Below are positions 1 through 7,089 of a stretch of 14,683 nt of DNA, one piece after another (the first letter of the stretch is position 1; each line of letters opens with the position of its first letter). This DNA is from Chloroflexota bacterium (GTDB lineage Bacteria; Chloroflexota; Limnocylindria; QHBO01): positions 1 to 14,683 of the forward strand of contig JACCWY010000054.1 in assembly GCA_013697395.1 (NCBI GenBank), read 5' to 3'. The position numbers were made by a program, and so were the translations under genes. The notes beneath the pieces are model-generated. The model was not told the DNA's origin. It worked only from the letters and a program-made list of their open reading frames with translations, and did not search any database.

Positions 1-285
1 GCCGGGGTCGTCGTGGGAGACCACTTCGATGATCGGCCCGATCGCTTCGGACGCTCGCTCGACCTCGAACGCGTATCGGACGAGCTGCATCCCCATGGCG
101 GGGTCCTTCCCACCCGGCGCCGAATCGGCGACGGTGCCGACGAAGGCGAGATCGGCGGCCTCGACGGCGTCGGCCGTGGAGAATGCCACGCACGAGCAGG
201 CGTGGACGGTGGCAACCGGCGCGGCGAGGGTCGCGATCGCGAGGGTGGCGGCGATTGCCGATCGAGCGAGGAGACGACGCATCAT
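1..285 (-). CDS. Secreted protein with N-terminal CSC motif (TIMP/NTR-like?), 5' part only
   Basis: This reading frame is open from a tandem ATG (285 or 282) to the window edge, giving 95 residues with no stop; the 3' end is missing. The N-terminus is a clear export signal: MMRRLLARS, then an Ala/Leu/Ile-rich hydrophobic stretch to about residue 24, then VHA before the first Cys. The mature protein would begin Cys-Ser-Cys, as in bacterial proteins with a tissue-inhibitor-of-metalloproteinase/netrin-like fold. The following residues (ADLAFVGTVADS, then YAFEVER) look like the first beta strands of such a domain. His at -2 makes a lipobox unlikely, so I favour ordinary signal peptidase cleavage. 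It is divergent from the M20 peptidase, with 96 bases between the starts. The open frame and signal peptide are seen directly; the fold is inferred from a short N-terminal pattern, and the function is unknown. Confidence 0.6.
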   Translation of the reverse strand, partial: MMRRLLARSAIAATLAIATLAAPVATVHACSCVAFSTADAVEAADLAFVGTVADSAPGGKDPAMGMQLVRYAFEVERASEAIGPIIEVVSHDDPG

Positions 286-367
286 CGCGGAGAGACGCTC
301 GGCCACGCGCTCCGGTTGCAGCGGGTCGCCACGACCGCCCCCGAACCCGTGCCTCGCCGCTCGCCGC

Positions 368-373
368 TACCAT
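368..373 (+). promoter_or_regulatory. Possible -10 element (TACCAT) of a leaderless M20 transcript
   Basis: TACCAT fits the TANNNT pattern and lies 8 bases before the ATG at 382. There is no Shine-Dalgarno sequence between them, and no convincing -35 hexamer. If real, transcription would start at or next to the start codon. Low confidence: one short motif, supported mainly by similar arrangements upstream of two other genes in the window. Confidence 0.25.
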
Positions 374-381
374 TGCCGGTC

Positions 382-1815
382 ATGACCACCCAGCATACGG
401 ACACCGCCGCGGCCACGGCCGCCGCGGTCGCGCACCTGCGCGCTCACGATGCCGAGCACTTCGCCCAGCTGGACGAGTTCCTGCGCATCGAGAGCGTCTC
501 CGCCGACCCCGGGCGCAACGACGAGGTTCGTCGCGCCGCGTGGTGGATCGCGGACGAGCTCGAGCGAATCGGCGTCGAGCGCGCCACCATCCACGAGACC
601 GGCGCCCACCCCATCGTCACCGCCGAATGGATGCACGCCGGCGACGGGGCGCCGACCGTCCTCGTGTATTGCCACTACGACGTCCAGCCGACCGATCCCA
701 TCGACGAGTGGGTTCGGCCACCGTTCGAGCCGCGCCACGAGGACGAGCGTGTCTATGCGCGCGGAGCCGGCGACGACAAGGGACAGCTCTTCATGCACCT
801 CAAGGCGGTCGAGGCCTGGATGCGGACCGCCGGCCGCCTTCCGGTCAACCTGCGCTTCTTCTTCGAGGGCGACGAGGAGGTCGGCTCGGAGCCGGTCGAG
901 CAGTTCATCGCCGGCCACGCGGACCTGCTGCGCGCCGATGTGTGCGTCGTCTCCGACGGCGACACGTTCGACGATGACGGGACGCCGGCCATCGGCTACG
1001 GGCTGCGCGGGATCGCCTACTGGGAGGTCCGCGTCCACGGCCCGCGCCAGGACGTTCACTCGGGGCAGTACGGCGGCGGCGTCGACAACCCGGCGAACGT
1101 CCTCGTCCGCATGCTGGCATCGCTGACGGATGAGCGCGGCCGCGTGACGGTTCCCGGCTTCTACGATGCGGTGCGTGACCTGACCGATGACGAGCGCGCC
1201 GCCTACGCGGCCCTGCCGTTCGACGAGGCGACGTGGCGCGACGAGACCGGCGTGGCGGCCGCCATGGACGGGGAGAGCGAGCACTCCCTGCTGGAGCGCC
1301 TCTCGGCCCGACCGACCTTCGACATCAACGGAATCTGGGGCGGCTACACCGGCGAGGGTGCGAAGACGATCATTCCCGCCTGGGCGGCCGCCAAGATCTC
1401 CACACGCCTCGTGCCGAATCAGGACTACCGCGAGATCGAGCAGTCGATGAAGGCGCATCTCGCCTCGATCGCGCCGCCGACGGTGCGCGTCGACGCGAGG
1501 ATCATCCACGGCGGCGCGCCGGCCATCACGCCGCTGGACCACCCGGGGATCGGACCGGCGTCGCGCGCCCTGGAGGCGGGCTTCGGCAAGGCTCCGCTCT
1601 TCCAGCGCTCCGGCGGGTCGGTGCCGGTCGTTGCGGCGCTCGACTCGCGGCTCGGCCTCAAGACCCTGATGGTCGGGTTCGCCAACCCGACGGGCAACTT
1701 CCACGCGCCGAACGAGTGGATGAGCCTGCGCAACATCCGTGACGGGATGGTCTCACTCGTCCACCTCTGGGCCGAGCTCGGCGCGATGCGCGGGTCCGAC
1801 CTGCGCGGCGACTGA
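382..1815 (+). CDS. M20 family metallopeptidase (dipeptidase/ArgE/CNDP-like)
   Basis: A 477-residue cytoplasmic zinc hydrolase expected to cut dipeptides or N-acylated amino acids; the substrate cannot be told from sequence. All M20 landmarks are present: CHYDVQP with the first metal His (H98), GAGDDKGQ with the bridging Asp (D131), GDEEVGSE with the catalytic Glu and adjacent metal ligand (E165/E166), an SDGD metal-site segment near 191-194, the DVHSGQYGGGVDNPAN lid segment (about 224-238), and FHAPNEW with the last metal His (H441). Length is normal for the CNDP2/dipeptidase branch. The frame stays open upstream to base 13, but residues encoded there are low-complexity and the family N-terminus begins at ATG 382. 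There is no Shine-Dalgarno sequence; a TANNNT motif 8 bases upstream suggests a leaderless transcript. The HTH regulator starts 14 bases after the stop, so the two are probably co-transcribed. Confidence 0.93.
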   Translation: MTTQHTDTAAATAAAVAHLRAHDAEHFAQLDEFLRIESVSADPGRNDEVRRAAWWIADELERIGVERATIHETGAHPIVTAEWMHAGDGAPTVLVYCHYDVQPTDPIDEWVRPPFEPRHEDERVYARGAGDDKGQLFMHLKAVEAWMRTAGRLPVNLRFFFEGDEEVGSEPVEQFIAGHADLLRADVCVVSDGDTFDDDGTPAIGYGLRGIAYWEVRVHGPRQDVHSGQYGGGVDNPANVLVRMLASLTDERGRVTVPGFYDAVRDLTDDERAAYAALPFDEATWRDETGVAAAMDGESEHSLLERLSARPTFDINGIWGGYTGEGAKTIIPAWAAAKISTRLVPNQDYREIEQSMKAHLASIAPPTVRVDARIIHGGAPAITPLDHPGIGPASRALEAGFGKAPLFQRSGGSVPVVAALDSRLGLKTLMVGFANPTGNFHAPNEWMSLRNIRDGMVSLVHLWAELGAMRGSDLRGD

Positions 1816-1829
1816 TCCGGGGTTCATCC

Positions 1830-2483
1830 GTGGCCAGCCGACCGCCCGAGCCCGACCCGGAGGATCCGTGGCTGCCCCTGGGCGCCGCGTCACGCCTCGT
1901 CGGCGTCGGTCCCGACACGCTGCGGCGCTGGGCGGATAGCGGCAAGGTGCAGAGCTATCAGACGCCGGGAGGTCATCGGCGCTTCCTGCGCTCGAGCCTC
2001 GAGACGATGATCAACACCCCCCGCCGGCACCGGTACGGGATGGAGCGGCTGTCGGACTCGACGCAGACGATGGCGGGAGAGCTGCATCGGCGCATGGTGC
2101 GGACCGGCTACGCCGGTCAGCCATGGCAGGCCCGTCTCAGCTCCGAGCAGCGCGACGAGTTCCGGCGCTGGGGCCAGCGCACGTTCCAGCTCGTGGTCGA
2201 GTACGTGGCCGCGACGAAGCGGGTCGAGCGCCAGCTGCTGCTCGAGGAGGCGGAGAAGATGGGAGCCCTGTACGGGGGCGAGGCATCACGCGCCGGCCTG
2301 TCGTTGGCCGAGACGGTCGAGGCCTTCCTGTTCTTCCGCTCACCCGTCCTCGACGCCATCGTCAGCCACCTGCGCCGCCGATCCGCCGACGTCGCCGACG
2401 TCACCGCCGCGCTCCACGAGGCGAACGCGGCCATCGACGGCGTGCTGGTCGCGCTCGTCAGCTCCCACCGCGAGGGCCGCTGA
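1830..2483 (+). CDS. MerR/BldC-like HTH regulator with all-helical C-terminal (RsbR-N-like) domain
   Basis: 217 residues from a GTG start. Residues about 16-60 are a MerR/excisionase-type DNA-binding domain (LGAASRLVGVGPDTLRRWADSGKV, then the wing TPGGHRRF), close in pattern to BldC-like proteins. Residues about 105-215 are predicted wholly helical (RRWGQRTFQLVVEYVAATKRVERQLLLEEAEKMG, later SLAETVEAFLFFRSPVLDAI). They resemble the N-terminal sensor helices of RsbR/RsbRD-type proteins; that identification is from memory of the pattern and is moderate. There is no metal-binding Cys cluster of the MerR metal sensors. It follows the M20 gene by 14 bases with only a weak purine stretch upstream, so it is probably read from the same mRNA. 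Its stop is 6 bases before the first palindrome of the symmetric repeat element. Confidence 0.82.
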   Translation: MASRPPEPDPEDPWLPLGAASRLVGVGPDTLRRWADSGKVQSYQTPGGHRRFLRSSLETMINTPRRHRYGMERLSDSTQTMAGELHRRMVRTGYAGQPWQARLSSEQRDEFRRWGQRTFQLVVEYVAATKRVERQLLLEEAEKMGALYGGEASRAGLSLAETVEAFLFFRSPVLDAIVSHLRRRSADVADVTAALHEANAAIDGVLVALVSSHREGR

Positions 2484-2730
2484 ACTCCGCTCGATGTATC
2501 GAGTCGTGGATGGTTGTGCTCGATCTATCGAGCAACCTTCACACGAGACCGATGTCGGGTGCGATTCTCACGATAGATCGAGAGCTGGCCCGCACGAGGT
2601 GCACACGCCGGTGCAGCTCACGCTCCCGGGCGCTCGATACATCGAGCAAACCGCACGGGGGCATCGGCTCCGGTGAAGTCCGCTCGATCTATCGAGTCGT
2701 TGACGGTCCGTGCCCGATCGACCGAGGGAG
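2484..2730. repeat. Symmetric foldback element with six 14-bp palindromes
   Basis: This 247-base convergent intergenic region carries a repeated palindrome of form CTCGAT-NN-ATCGAG. Copies: 2490-2503 (core GT), 2519-2532 (CT), 2569-2582 (AG, one arm imperfect), 2633-2646 (AC), 2683-2696 (CT) and a degenerate sixth at 2713-2726 (CCCGATCGACCGAG). Their centres lie at -111, -82, -32, +32, +82 and +112 from base 2607.5, which is also the centre of an interrupted hairpin at 2596-2619. The flanks are symmetric too: read as reverse complement, the left arm (2518-2607) matches the right arm (2608-2697) at roughly two thirds of positions by hand alignment with small gaps. The segments 2486-2532 and 2679-2726 also read as direct repeats of each other. 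No protein-coding signal is evident. It could be a REP/BIME- or MITE-like element, a structured RNA or 3' end, or a cluster of protein-binding sites; the sequence does not decide which. Confidence 0.85.
2596..2619. repeat. Central inverted repeat of the symmetric element
   Basis: GAG-g-TGCAC, a six-base loop, then GTGCA-g-CTC: perfect 5-bp and 3-bp arms separated by a G facing G. It sits exactly on the symmetry axis (2607.5) of the six flanking palindromes, so it would be the tip of a large hairpin or cruciform. Confidence 0.7.
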
Positions 2731-3867
2731 CTACTCAACGATGGCGAGCTCGGTCGAGGTGGTGTTCAGGCGCTCGCCGCCCGCGTCGGTGCAGACCACG
2801 ATGTCCTCGATCCGGGCTCCCCAGCGGTCGCGGATGTAGATGCCCGGCTCGACGCTGAATGCGTGGCCGGCCCTGAGCGGCTCCTGGTTGGAGGCCACGA
2901 TGTACGGCTCTTCGTGGGTCTCCATCCCGATCCCGTGACCGGTCCGGTGGATGAACGCCTCGCCGTACCCGGCCTCCCCGATGATCCCGCGAGCCACGTC
3001 GTCGATCTCGCTGCACGCCACGCCGGGCCGCACCGCCTCGCACGCCGCGGCCTGGGCCTCGCGCAGGACTGCGTACAGGGCCGCGAACTCCGGGTCGGGC
3101 GCGCCGACGAACGCCGTCCGGCTCGTGTCCGAGCAGTACCCGGCGCGCGTGCCGCCGATGTCGATGACGATCGCGTCGCCCGACTCGATGACCCGCTCTC
3201 CGGCCTCGTGGTGAGGGCTGGCCGAGTTCGGGCCGGATGCCACGATCGCGAACCCCGCCGTGTCATGCCCCTCCGCCACGAGCAGGTCGCGGACGTGGCG
3301 GCTGACGTCGGCCTCGGTGCGCCCTGAGAGCCGCTCGCCGATGATGGTCCGCATGGCCGCGTCGGCTGCCAGCGCCGCGGCTCGCAGACGGTCGACCTCC
3401 TCGGGGCTCTTGATTCGGCGCAGGGCGCTCATCGTCGGGCCCGCCTCGACGAGCTCCGCGGGGTCGAGCGCGGCGCGCAGACGAAGGGCGAACCGGGCCC
3501 ACATCTGGTCCTGGAGTCCGACGCGCAGCGAGCCGGCCACGATCGTCTGGACCAGCCGGATGGGGTCGTCGGTCTCGTCCCACGGCACGAGGTGAATCTC
3601 CTCGACCAGCTCCCCCAGCGCGTGGCGGGCGAGGGGCTCCTCGAGGCGCGGCAGCAGCAGGACGGGATCGCCTTCCGCGGGGACGATGAGGCAGGTCAGC
3701 CGCTCCAGGGCAGGAGCGTGGTAGCCGAGCAGGTATGCGTAGTCCGGCGAGGGGGTGATCAGGAGTGCGTCGACGCTGCGCTCGGCGGCCTCGGCCGCGG
3801 CACGCTGGATACGCTCGTGATGGACCGACGCATCCAGTCGCAACGCGGTCCGCGCGGCGGTGGTCAT
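2731..3867 (-). CDS. M24 family metallopeptidase (Xaa-Pro dipeptidase/aminopeptidase-like)
   Basis: 378 residues, the usual length for a bacterial Xaa-Pro peptidase with an N-terminal creatinase-like domain (about 15-140) and a C-terminal pita-bread catalytic domain (about 150-378). The five dinuclear-metal ligands are all visible: D236 in VIDIGG, D247 in CSDTSR, H311 in HRTGHGIG, E340 in SVEPGIYI and E354 in RIEDIVV, with the SPHHEAGER substrate-side His segment near 218-224. It should act in the cytoplasm on peptides with proline in the second position. The ATG has no Shine-Dalgarno sequence; a TAGGCT hexamer 6 bases upstream suggests a leaderless mRNA. The 3' end abuts the palindrome element, facing the HTH gene. 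A second peptidase (M20) lies just beyond it, so both flanks of the element carry peptide-turnover genes. Confidence 0.93.
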   Translation of the reverse strand: MTTAARTALRLDASVHHERIQRAAAEAAERSVDALLITPSPDYAYLLGYHAPALERLTCLIVPAEGDPVLLLPRLEEPLARHALGELVEEIHLVPWDETDDPIRLVQTIVAGSLRVGLQDQMWARFALRLRAALDPAELVEAGPTMSALRRIKSPEEVDRLRAAALAADAAMRTIIGERLSGRTEADVSRHVRDLLVAEGHDTAGFAIVASGPNSASPHHEAGERVIESGDAIVIDIGGTRAGYCSDTSRTAFVGAPDPEFAALYAVLREAQAAACEAVRPGVACSEIDDVARGIIGEAGYGEAFIHRTGHGIGMETHEEPYIVASNQEPLRAGHAFSVEPGIYIRDRWGARIEDIVVCTDAGGERLNTTSTELAIVE

Positions 3868-3873
3868 GCTCGA

Positions 3874-3879
3874 AGCCTA
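3874..3879 (-). promoter_or_regulatory. Possible -10 element (TAGGCT) of a leaderless M24 transcript
   Basis: TAGGCT on the minus strand ends 6 bases before the ATG at 3867, the spacing expected if transcription starts at the start codon. No Shine-Dalgarno is present; no clear -35 is visible. The same layout occurs at cysO (TAGAAT, 6 bases). Confidence 0.35.
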
Positions 3880-4097
3880 ACCGATGTGGCCATTGTGATG
3901 GGCGCCGCGACCGATCACGCTGGACGTCGGTACGTGAGACTCGTCCTACGCCGTCATACGGGATCGAGCATGAACAACGAATGACGTATGGACCGACGGC
4001 GCAACGTCCCGCAGCCGCTCGCGACCGCCGACCGTCGTGGTGGTGAGCGCCGATTTGCGATGATGAGGCGCAACAGCCCGCACCGCACGAGACGCAC

Positions 4098-4104
4098 AGG
4101 GAGG
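4098..4104 (+). promoter_or_regulatory. Shine-Dalgarno sequence deciding the S8 start
   Basis: AGGGAGG ends 9 bases before ATG 4114. The frame is open further up to an ATG at 3988, but only the 4114 start has a ribosome site, and it places the signal peptide hydrophobic core about 25 residues in. The region 3868-4097 between the divergent genes shows no gene; I found no convincing promoter for the S8 gene there. Confidence 0.75.
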
Positions 4105-4113
4105 CCGCCACGG

Positions 4114-7089
4114 ATGTCGGACGCTCGGGGAGCAGCGCTGCCTTCGGTCCGCCGTAGCTCCGGACAGGGCAACCGAGGCAGCCGAGTGCGCGCCGCGGTG
4201 GTGGCGCTCGTGGGGATCCTGGCGATCGGCGTCACGGGCGCCCCCGGACCGGCACGTGCGGCGGAGCCAGCCTCCGTCGCCGCGCAGCGCCACCTGGCCC
4301 AGACAATCGGTGGCAACCCGAACGACTTCGTGCTCGTCTACGAGCGGACGTCGAACATCGAGCACAGCACCTCGACGCTGTGGGCCGCGAAATTCCTCGA
4401 CCAGCGGACCGGCGAGATCCACACCGTCTTCCACGACGCCGCGGCCGGCGCCGTGGCCGGGATCCAGCTGCAATCGGAGCGGACCCACGGAGCCCTCGCC
4501 GGCCTCCCGCCCCTCGAGGCCAAGGCCGATGTCGAGCTCATCACCGAGGTCGCAGCCGGGGCCGTCGCGCGAGCCGACGCCACCGTTCCGGTCGGTGTCT
4601 GGCTCGACGTGGACGTGACGGCCGCCGAGCAGGCGGTCATGGCGCGCCATCCCGAGCTCGTCTGGGACGGCGACCGGCCGATCGTGCACGACCTCGACGC
4701 AGCACGCGCCATCCGTGCGGAGCTGGCAAATGCCGGCGGCGACGCTCGCGCATCGGCGTTCGAGCAGCTGCGGGTTGACGTTGAGGCGCTCGGCGGCACG
4801 ATCGGCTACGAATCGACGAGCGCCCCGCTCGCCTACGTGGATCTGCCGAGGACCACTGTCGACGAGCTGGCCGCGCTCCCGTCCATCGAGACGCTGGGCC
4901 TCGAGCGGACCTGGAAGACGAGCATGGGAAGCGCCGGGCCGGCCGTCCAGGCGAACTGGACCGGAGGATGGGAGGACCAGGGGAACGGGGTGCGGGTGGC
5001 AGTCGTCGAGTATCACAACGTCCGCAACACCGGTAACCTGGCCGGCAGGGTCGTGGCATCGCACAGCGCCAGCGGCGCCCTCGCCTACACCAGCGGCGGC
5101 CTCGATCACCCGACCTGGGTAGCCGGTGCCATCAGCGGCGGCACCGGCGTCGCGCCCGGCTCCCTCATCGTCAGCGCGTCGACCGGCGGCGGCGGCGCGG
5201 GCGTCACGCGCGACCGGCAGATCATCGCGGCGGCGGACTGGGCCGCCAACCCGGCCGGAGGCGACGCGGACGTCATCAACGCGAGCATCGGCCAGGACAC
5301 CGCAACCGGCTCGGAGGAGGCGCGACGCTACTTCGACTCGATCGTCGACCGTGGCGGTCGCCTCGCGGTCGCGGCGGCCGGCAACTTCACCACCTTCGGC
5401 CATTGGGACATCGTCTCGCCCGGCACCGCCTACAACGTCCTGACGGTGGGCGGCATCGATGATCGTGGAACGGCTGGTCGAACGGACGACCAGATCTGGT
5501 ACTACCCCGGCTCGAACGGCAGCAACTACCGAGATCGGACCGACGCCTCCTGGAATCCGCACGGCGACTACAACAAGCCGAATGTGTCGGCGCCGGCTGC
5601 CTCCGTCATCACGGCCAATGGGCTCGGGGCCAGCGGGACGAGCGTGGCGAGTCCGATCGTGGCAGGCATCGCGGCCCAGCTGATCGCCCGTGCGCCCTCG
5701 CTCGCCCTCCGGCCCGAGGCGACCCGCGCCATCATCATGGCCGGTGCCATCAATCGATCCCCGATGCCCGGCGGCTCGCGCAACGAGGATCACGAGGGGA
5801 CCGGCACCGCCTCGGCGCTGTGGTCCAACAGGCTGCTGACCGCCGGCGATGCGGGCTCGGGCGGCCATCGCATCGGAAGCGTCACGGCCGGGCAGACGAT
5901 CGTGCAGGACATCTCGGTCGTCGCCGGACAGATGGTGAAGGTCGTGGTCGCGTGGAACAGCCGAAGCGACGGGACCACCGACCGCCTCATGGCCGACCTC
6001 GACCTGCGCGTCATCCATGCGGACGGATCGGTGACGAGCTCCCTCTCGTTCGACAACAATTACGAGTTCGTCGACTTCGCCGCGCCGAGGACCGGCAACA
6101 CCCGGATCGAGATCCGCCAGGCGCGGTTCGAGGGTACGTCCGAGCGCTACGGGCTGGCCTGGGCGAAGTGGAACGTCGGCACGCCGGGGCGCATTGCCGG
6201 CTCCGACCGGTACGCGACCGCCTCGGCCGTCAGCCGCTCGCACTTCGGGTCGGGAGTGCCCGTTGCGTACGTGGCAACCGGCCGCGACTTCCCCGACGCG
6301 CTGGCCGTCGGGCCGGCCGCGGGACTCCAGGGAGGTCCCGTCCTCCTGACGAACACCACCGAGCTGCCGCAGGCGACGCGCGACGAGCTCTCGCGCCTTC
6401 GCCCGCAGCGAATCGTGGTGGTCGGGGGTCCGACCGTGGTGTCCAACGGCGTGATGCAGGCTCTCCAGGCCTACACCTCGCAGCAGGTCACGCGGATCGC
6501 CGGCGCCGACCGCTACGCCACGGCGGCCGCGGTGAGCCGGGCCTCGTTCGCAGCCGGAGTGTATGGCGTGTTCGTCGCCACCGGCCAGGCGTTCCCGGAC
6601 GCGCTCGCGGCCGGTCCCGCCGCGATGGCCGCGCGTGGGCCCGTCCTCCTGACCCAGGGTGGATCCCTTCCGCAGGCGACGCGCGATGAGCTTGCGCGGC
6701 TCCGTCCGGGGAGGATTTGGATCGTGGGCGGTCCGAGCGCGGTCAGTGACGGCGTCGCACAGCAGCTGCAGGCCTATGCGCCCGAGGTACGCCGGCTGGC
6801 GGGCGCAAATCGCTACGAGACGGCGGCGGCGGTCTCCGCCGCGATCTTCGGCACCCCCGCCTCGGTCTACCTGGCCACCGGGGCGAACTTCCCCGATGCG
6901 CTGGCCGCCGTCCCGGTGGCGGGCCGCTCCCTCTCGCCTCTCCTGCTCGTCCAGGCGACGGGCGTGCCGCAGTCGACCGCCAATGAGCTCGTGCGCATGT
7001 GGCCGCCGCGGACCTGGATCATCGGAAGCAGTGGCGTCGTCGGGGACCAGGTGATCAACTACATCTACGCCCTGCTCGGAAGGCCATGA
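4114..7089 (+). CDS. Exported subtilisin-like (S8) protein with three C-terminal cell-wall-binding repeats
   Basis: 991 residues. A signal peptide has a hydrophobic core at about 26-40 and probable cleavage after ARA near residue 49. A 200-residue N-terminal region includes an inhibitor-like stretch. The S8 domain spans about 290-565: VRVAVVEYHN (E299 where subtilisins have the catalytic Asp), LDHPTWVAG (H332 in the His position), AAAGN (oxyanion N424) and GTSVASP (nucleophile S510). A beta-rich domain follows at about 580-688 (DLDLRVIHADG). Three cell-wall-binding repeat 2 (CWB2) units of about 100 residues start at about 694, 794 and 894, each with RIAG.(D/N)RY.TA, FPDAL and a (V/I)(V/I)GG.. 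-like segment. It should be exported and held non-covalently at the envelope. The Asp-to-Glu change and the loss of the GTH sequence after the His leave proteolytic activity uncertain. Its stop overlaps the lipoprotein start (ATGA). Confidence 0.9.
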   Translation: MSDARGAALPSVRRSSGQGNRGSRVRAAVVALVGILAIGVTGAPGPARAAEPASVAAQRHLAQTIGGNPNDFVLVYERTSNIEHSTSTLWAAKFLDQRTGEIHTVFHDAAAGAVAGIQLQSERTHGALAGLPPLEAKADVELITEVAAGAVARADATVPVGVWLDVDVTAAEQAVMARHPELVWDGDRPIVHDLDAARAIRAELANAGGDARASAFEQLRVDVEALGGTIGYESTSAPLAYVDLPRTTVDELAALPSIETLGLERTWKTSMGSAGPAVQANWTGGWEDQGNGVRVAVVEYHNVRNTGNLAGRVVASHSASGALAYTSGGLDHPTWVAGAISGGTGVAPGSLIVSASTGGGGAGVTRDRQIIAAADWAANPAGGDADVINASIGQDTATGSEEARRYFDSIVDRGGRLAVAAAGNFTTFGHWDIVSPGTAYNVLTVGGIDDRGTAGRTDDQIWYYPGSNGSNYRDRTDASWNPHGDYNKPNVSAPAASVITANGLGASGTSVASPIVAGIAAQLIARAPSLALRPEATRAIIMAGAINRSPMPGGSRNEDHEGTGTASALWSNRLLTAGDAGSGGHRIGSVTAGQTIVQDISVVAGQMVKVVVAWNSRSDGTTDRLMADLDLRVIHADGSVTSSLSFDNNYEFVDFAAPRTGNTRIEIRQARFEGTSERYGLAWAKWNVGTPGRIAGSDRYATASAVSRSHFGSGVPVAYVATGRDFPDALAVGPAAGLQGGPVLLTNTTELPQATRDELSRLRPQRIVVVGGPTVVSNGVMQALQAYTSQQVTRIAGADRYATAAAVSRASFAAGVYGVFVATGQAFPDALAAGPAAMAARGPVLLTQGGSLPQATRDELARLRPGRIWIVGGPSAVSDGVAQQLQAYAPEVRRLAGANRYETAAAVSAAIFGTPASVYLATGANFPDALAAVPVAGRSLSPLLLVQATGVPQSTANELVRMWPPRTWIIGSSGVVGDQVINYIYALLGRP

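Noticed and set aside
13..381. N-terminal extension of the M20 peptidase frame
   Set aside because: The frame is open, but the translation is low-complexity, family similarity begins at ATG 382, and the minus strand holds a better gene start with a signal peptide at 285.
2484..2730. CRISPR array
   Set aside because: The repeats are 14 bp palindromes with unequal, mutually similar intervals, not long direct repeats with unique spacers of constant length.
2494..2858. Short open frames through the palindrome element
   Set aside because: The recurring Ser-Ile-Glu and Tyr-Arg-Val-Val-Asp peptides are just translations of the repeated palindrome; no ribosome site.
3895..3918. GTGAT...ATCAC inverted repeat between the M24 and S8 genes
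   Set aside because: The 5-bp arms are 14 bases apart, unlike the CRP spacing, and a pair this short is expected by chance.
3988..4113. Earlier ATG for the S8 gene
   Set aside because: It has no ribosome site and would bury the signal peptide about 70 residues in; AGGGAGG before 4114 fits better.
3946..6243. 765-codon open frame on the minus strand
   Set aside because: It runs antisense to the S8 gene, has Arg/Gly/Val/Asp-rich low-complexity translation and no recognisable motif; a GC-rich shadow frame.
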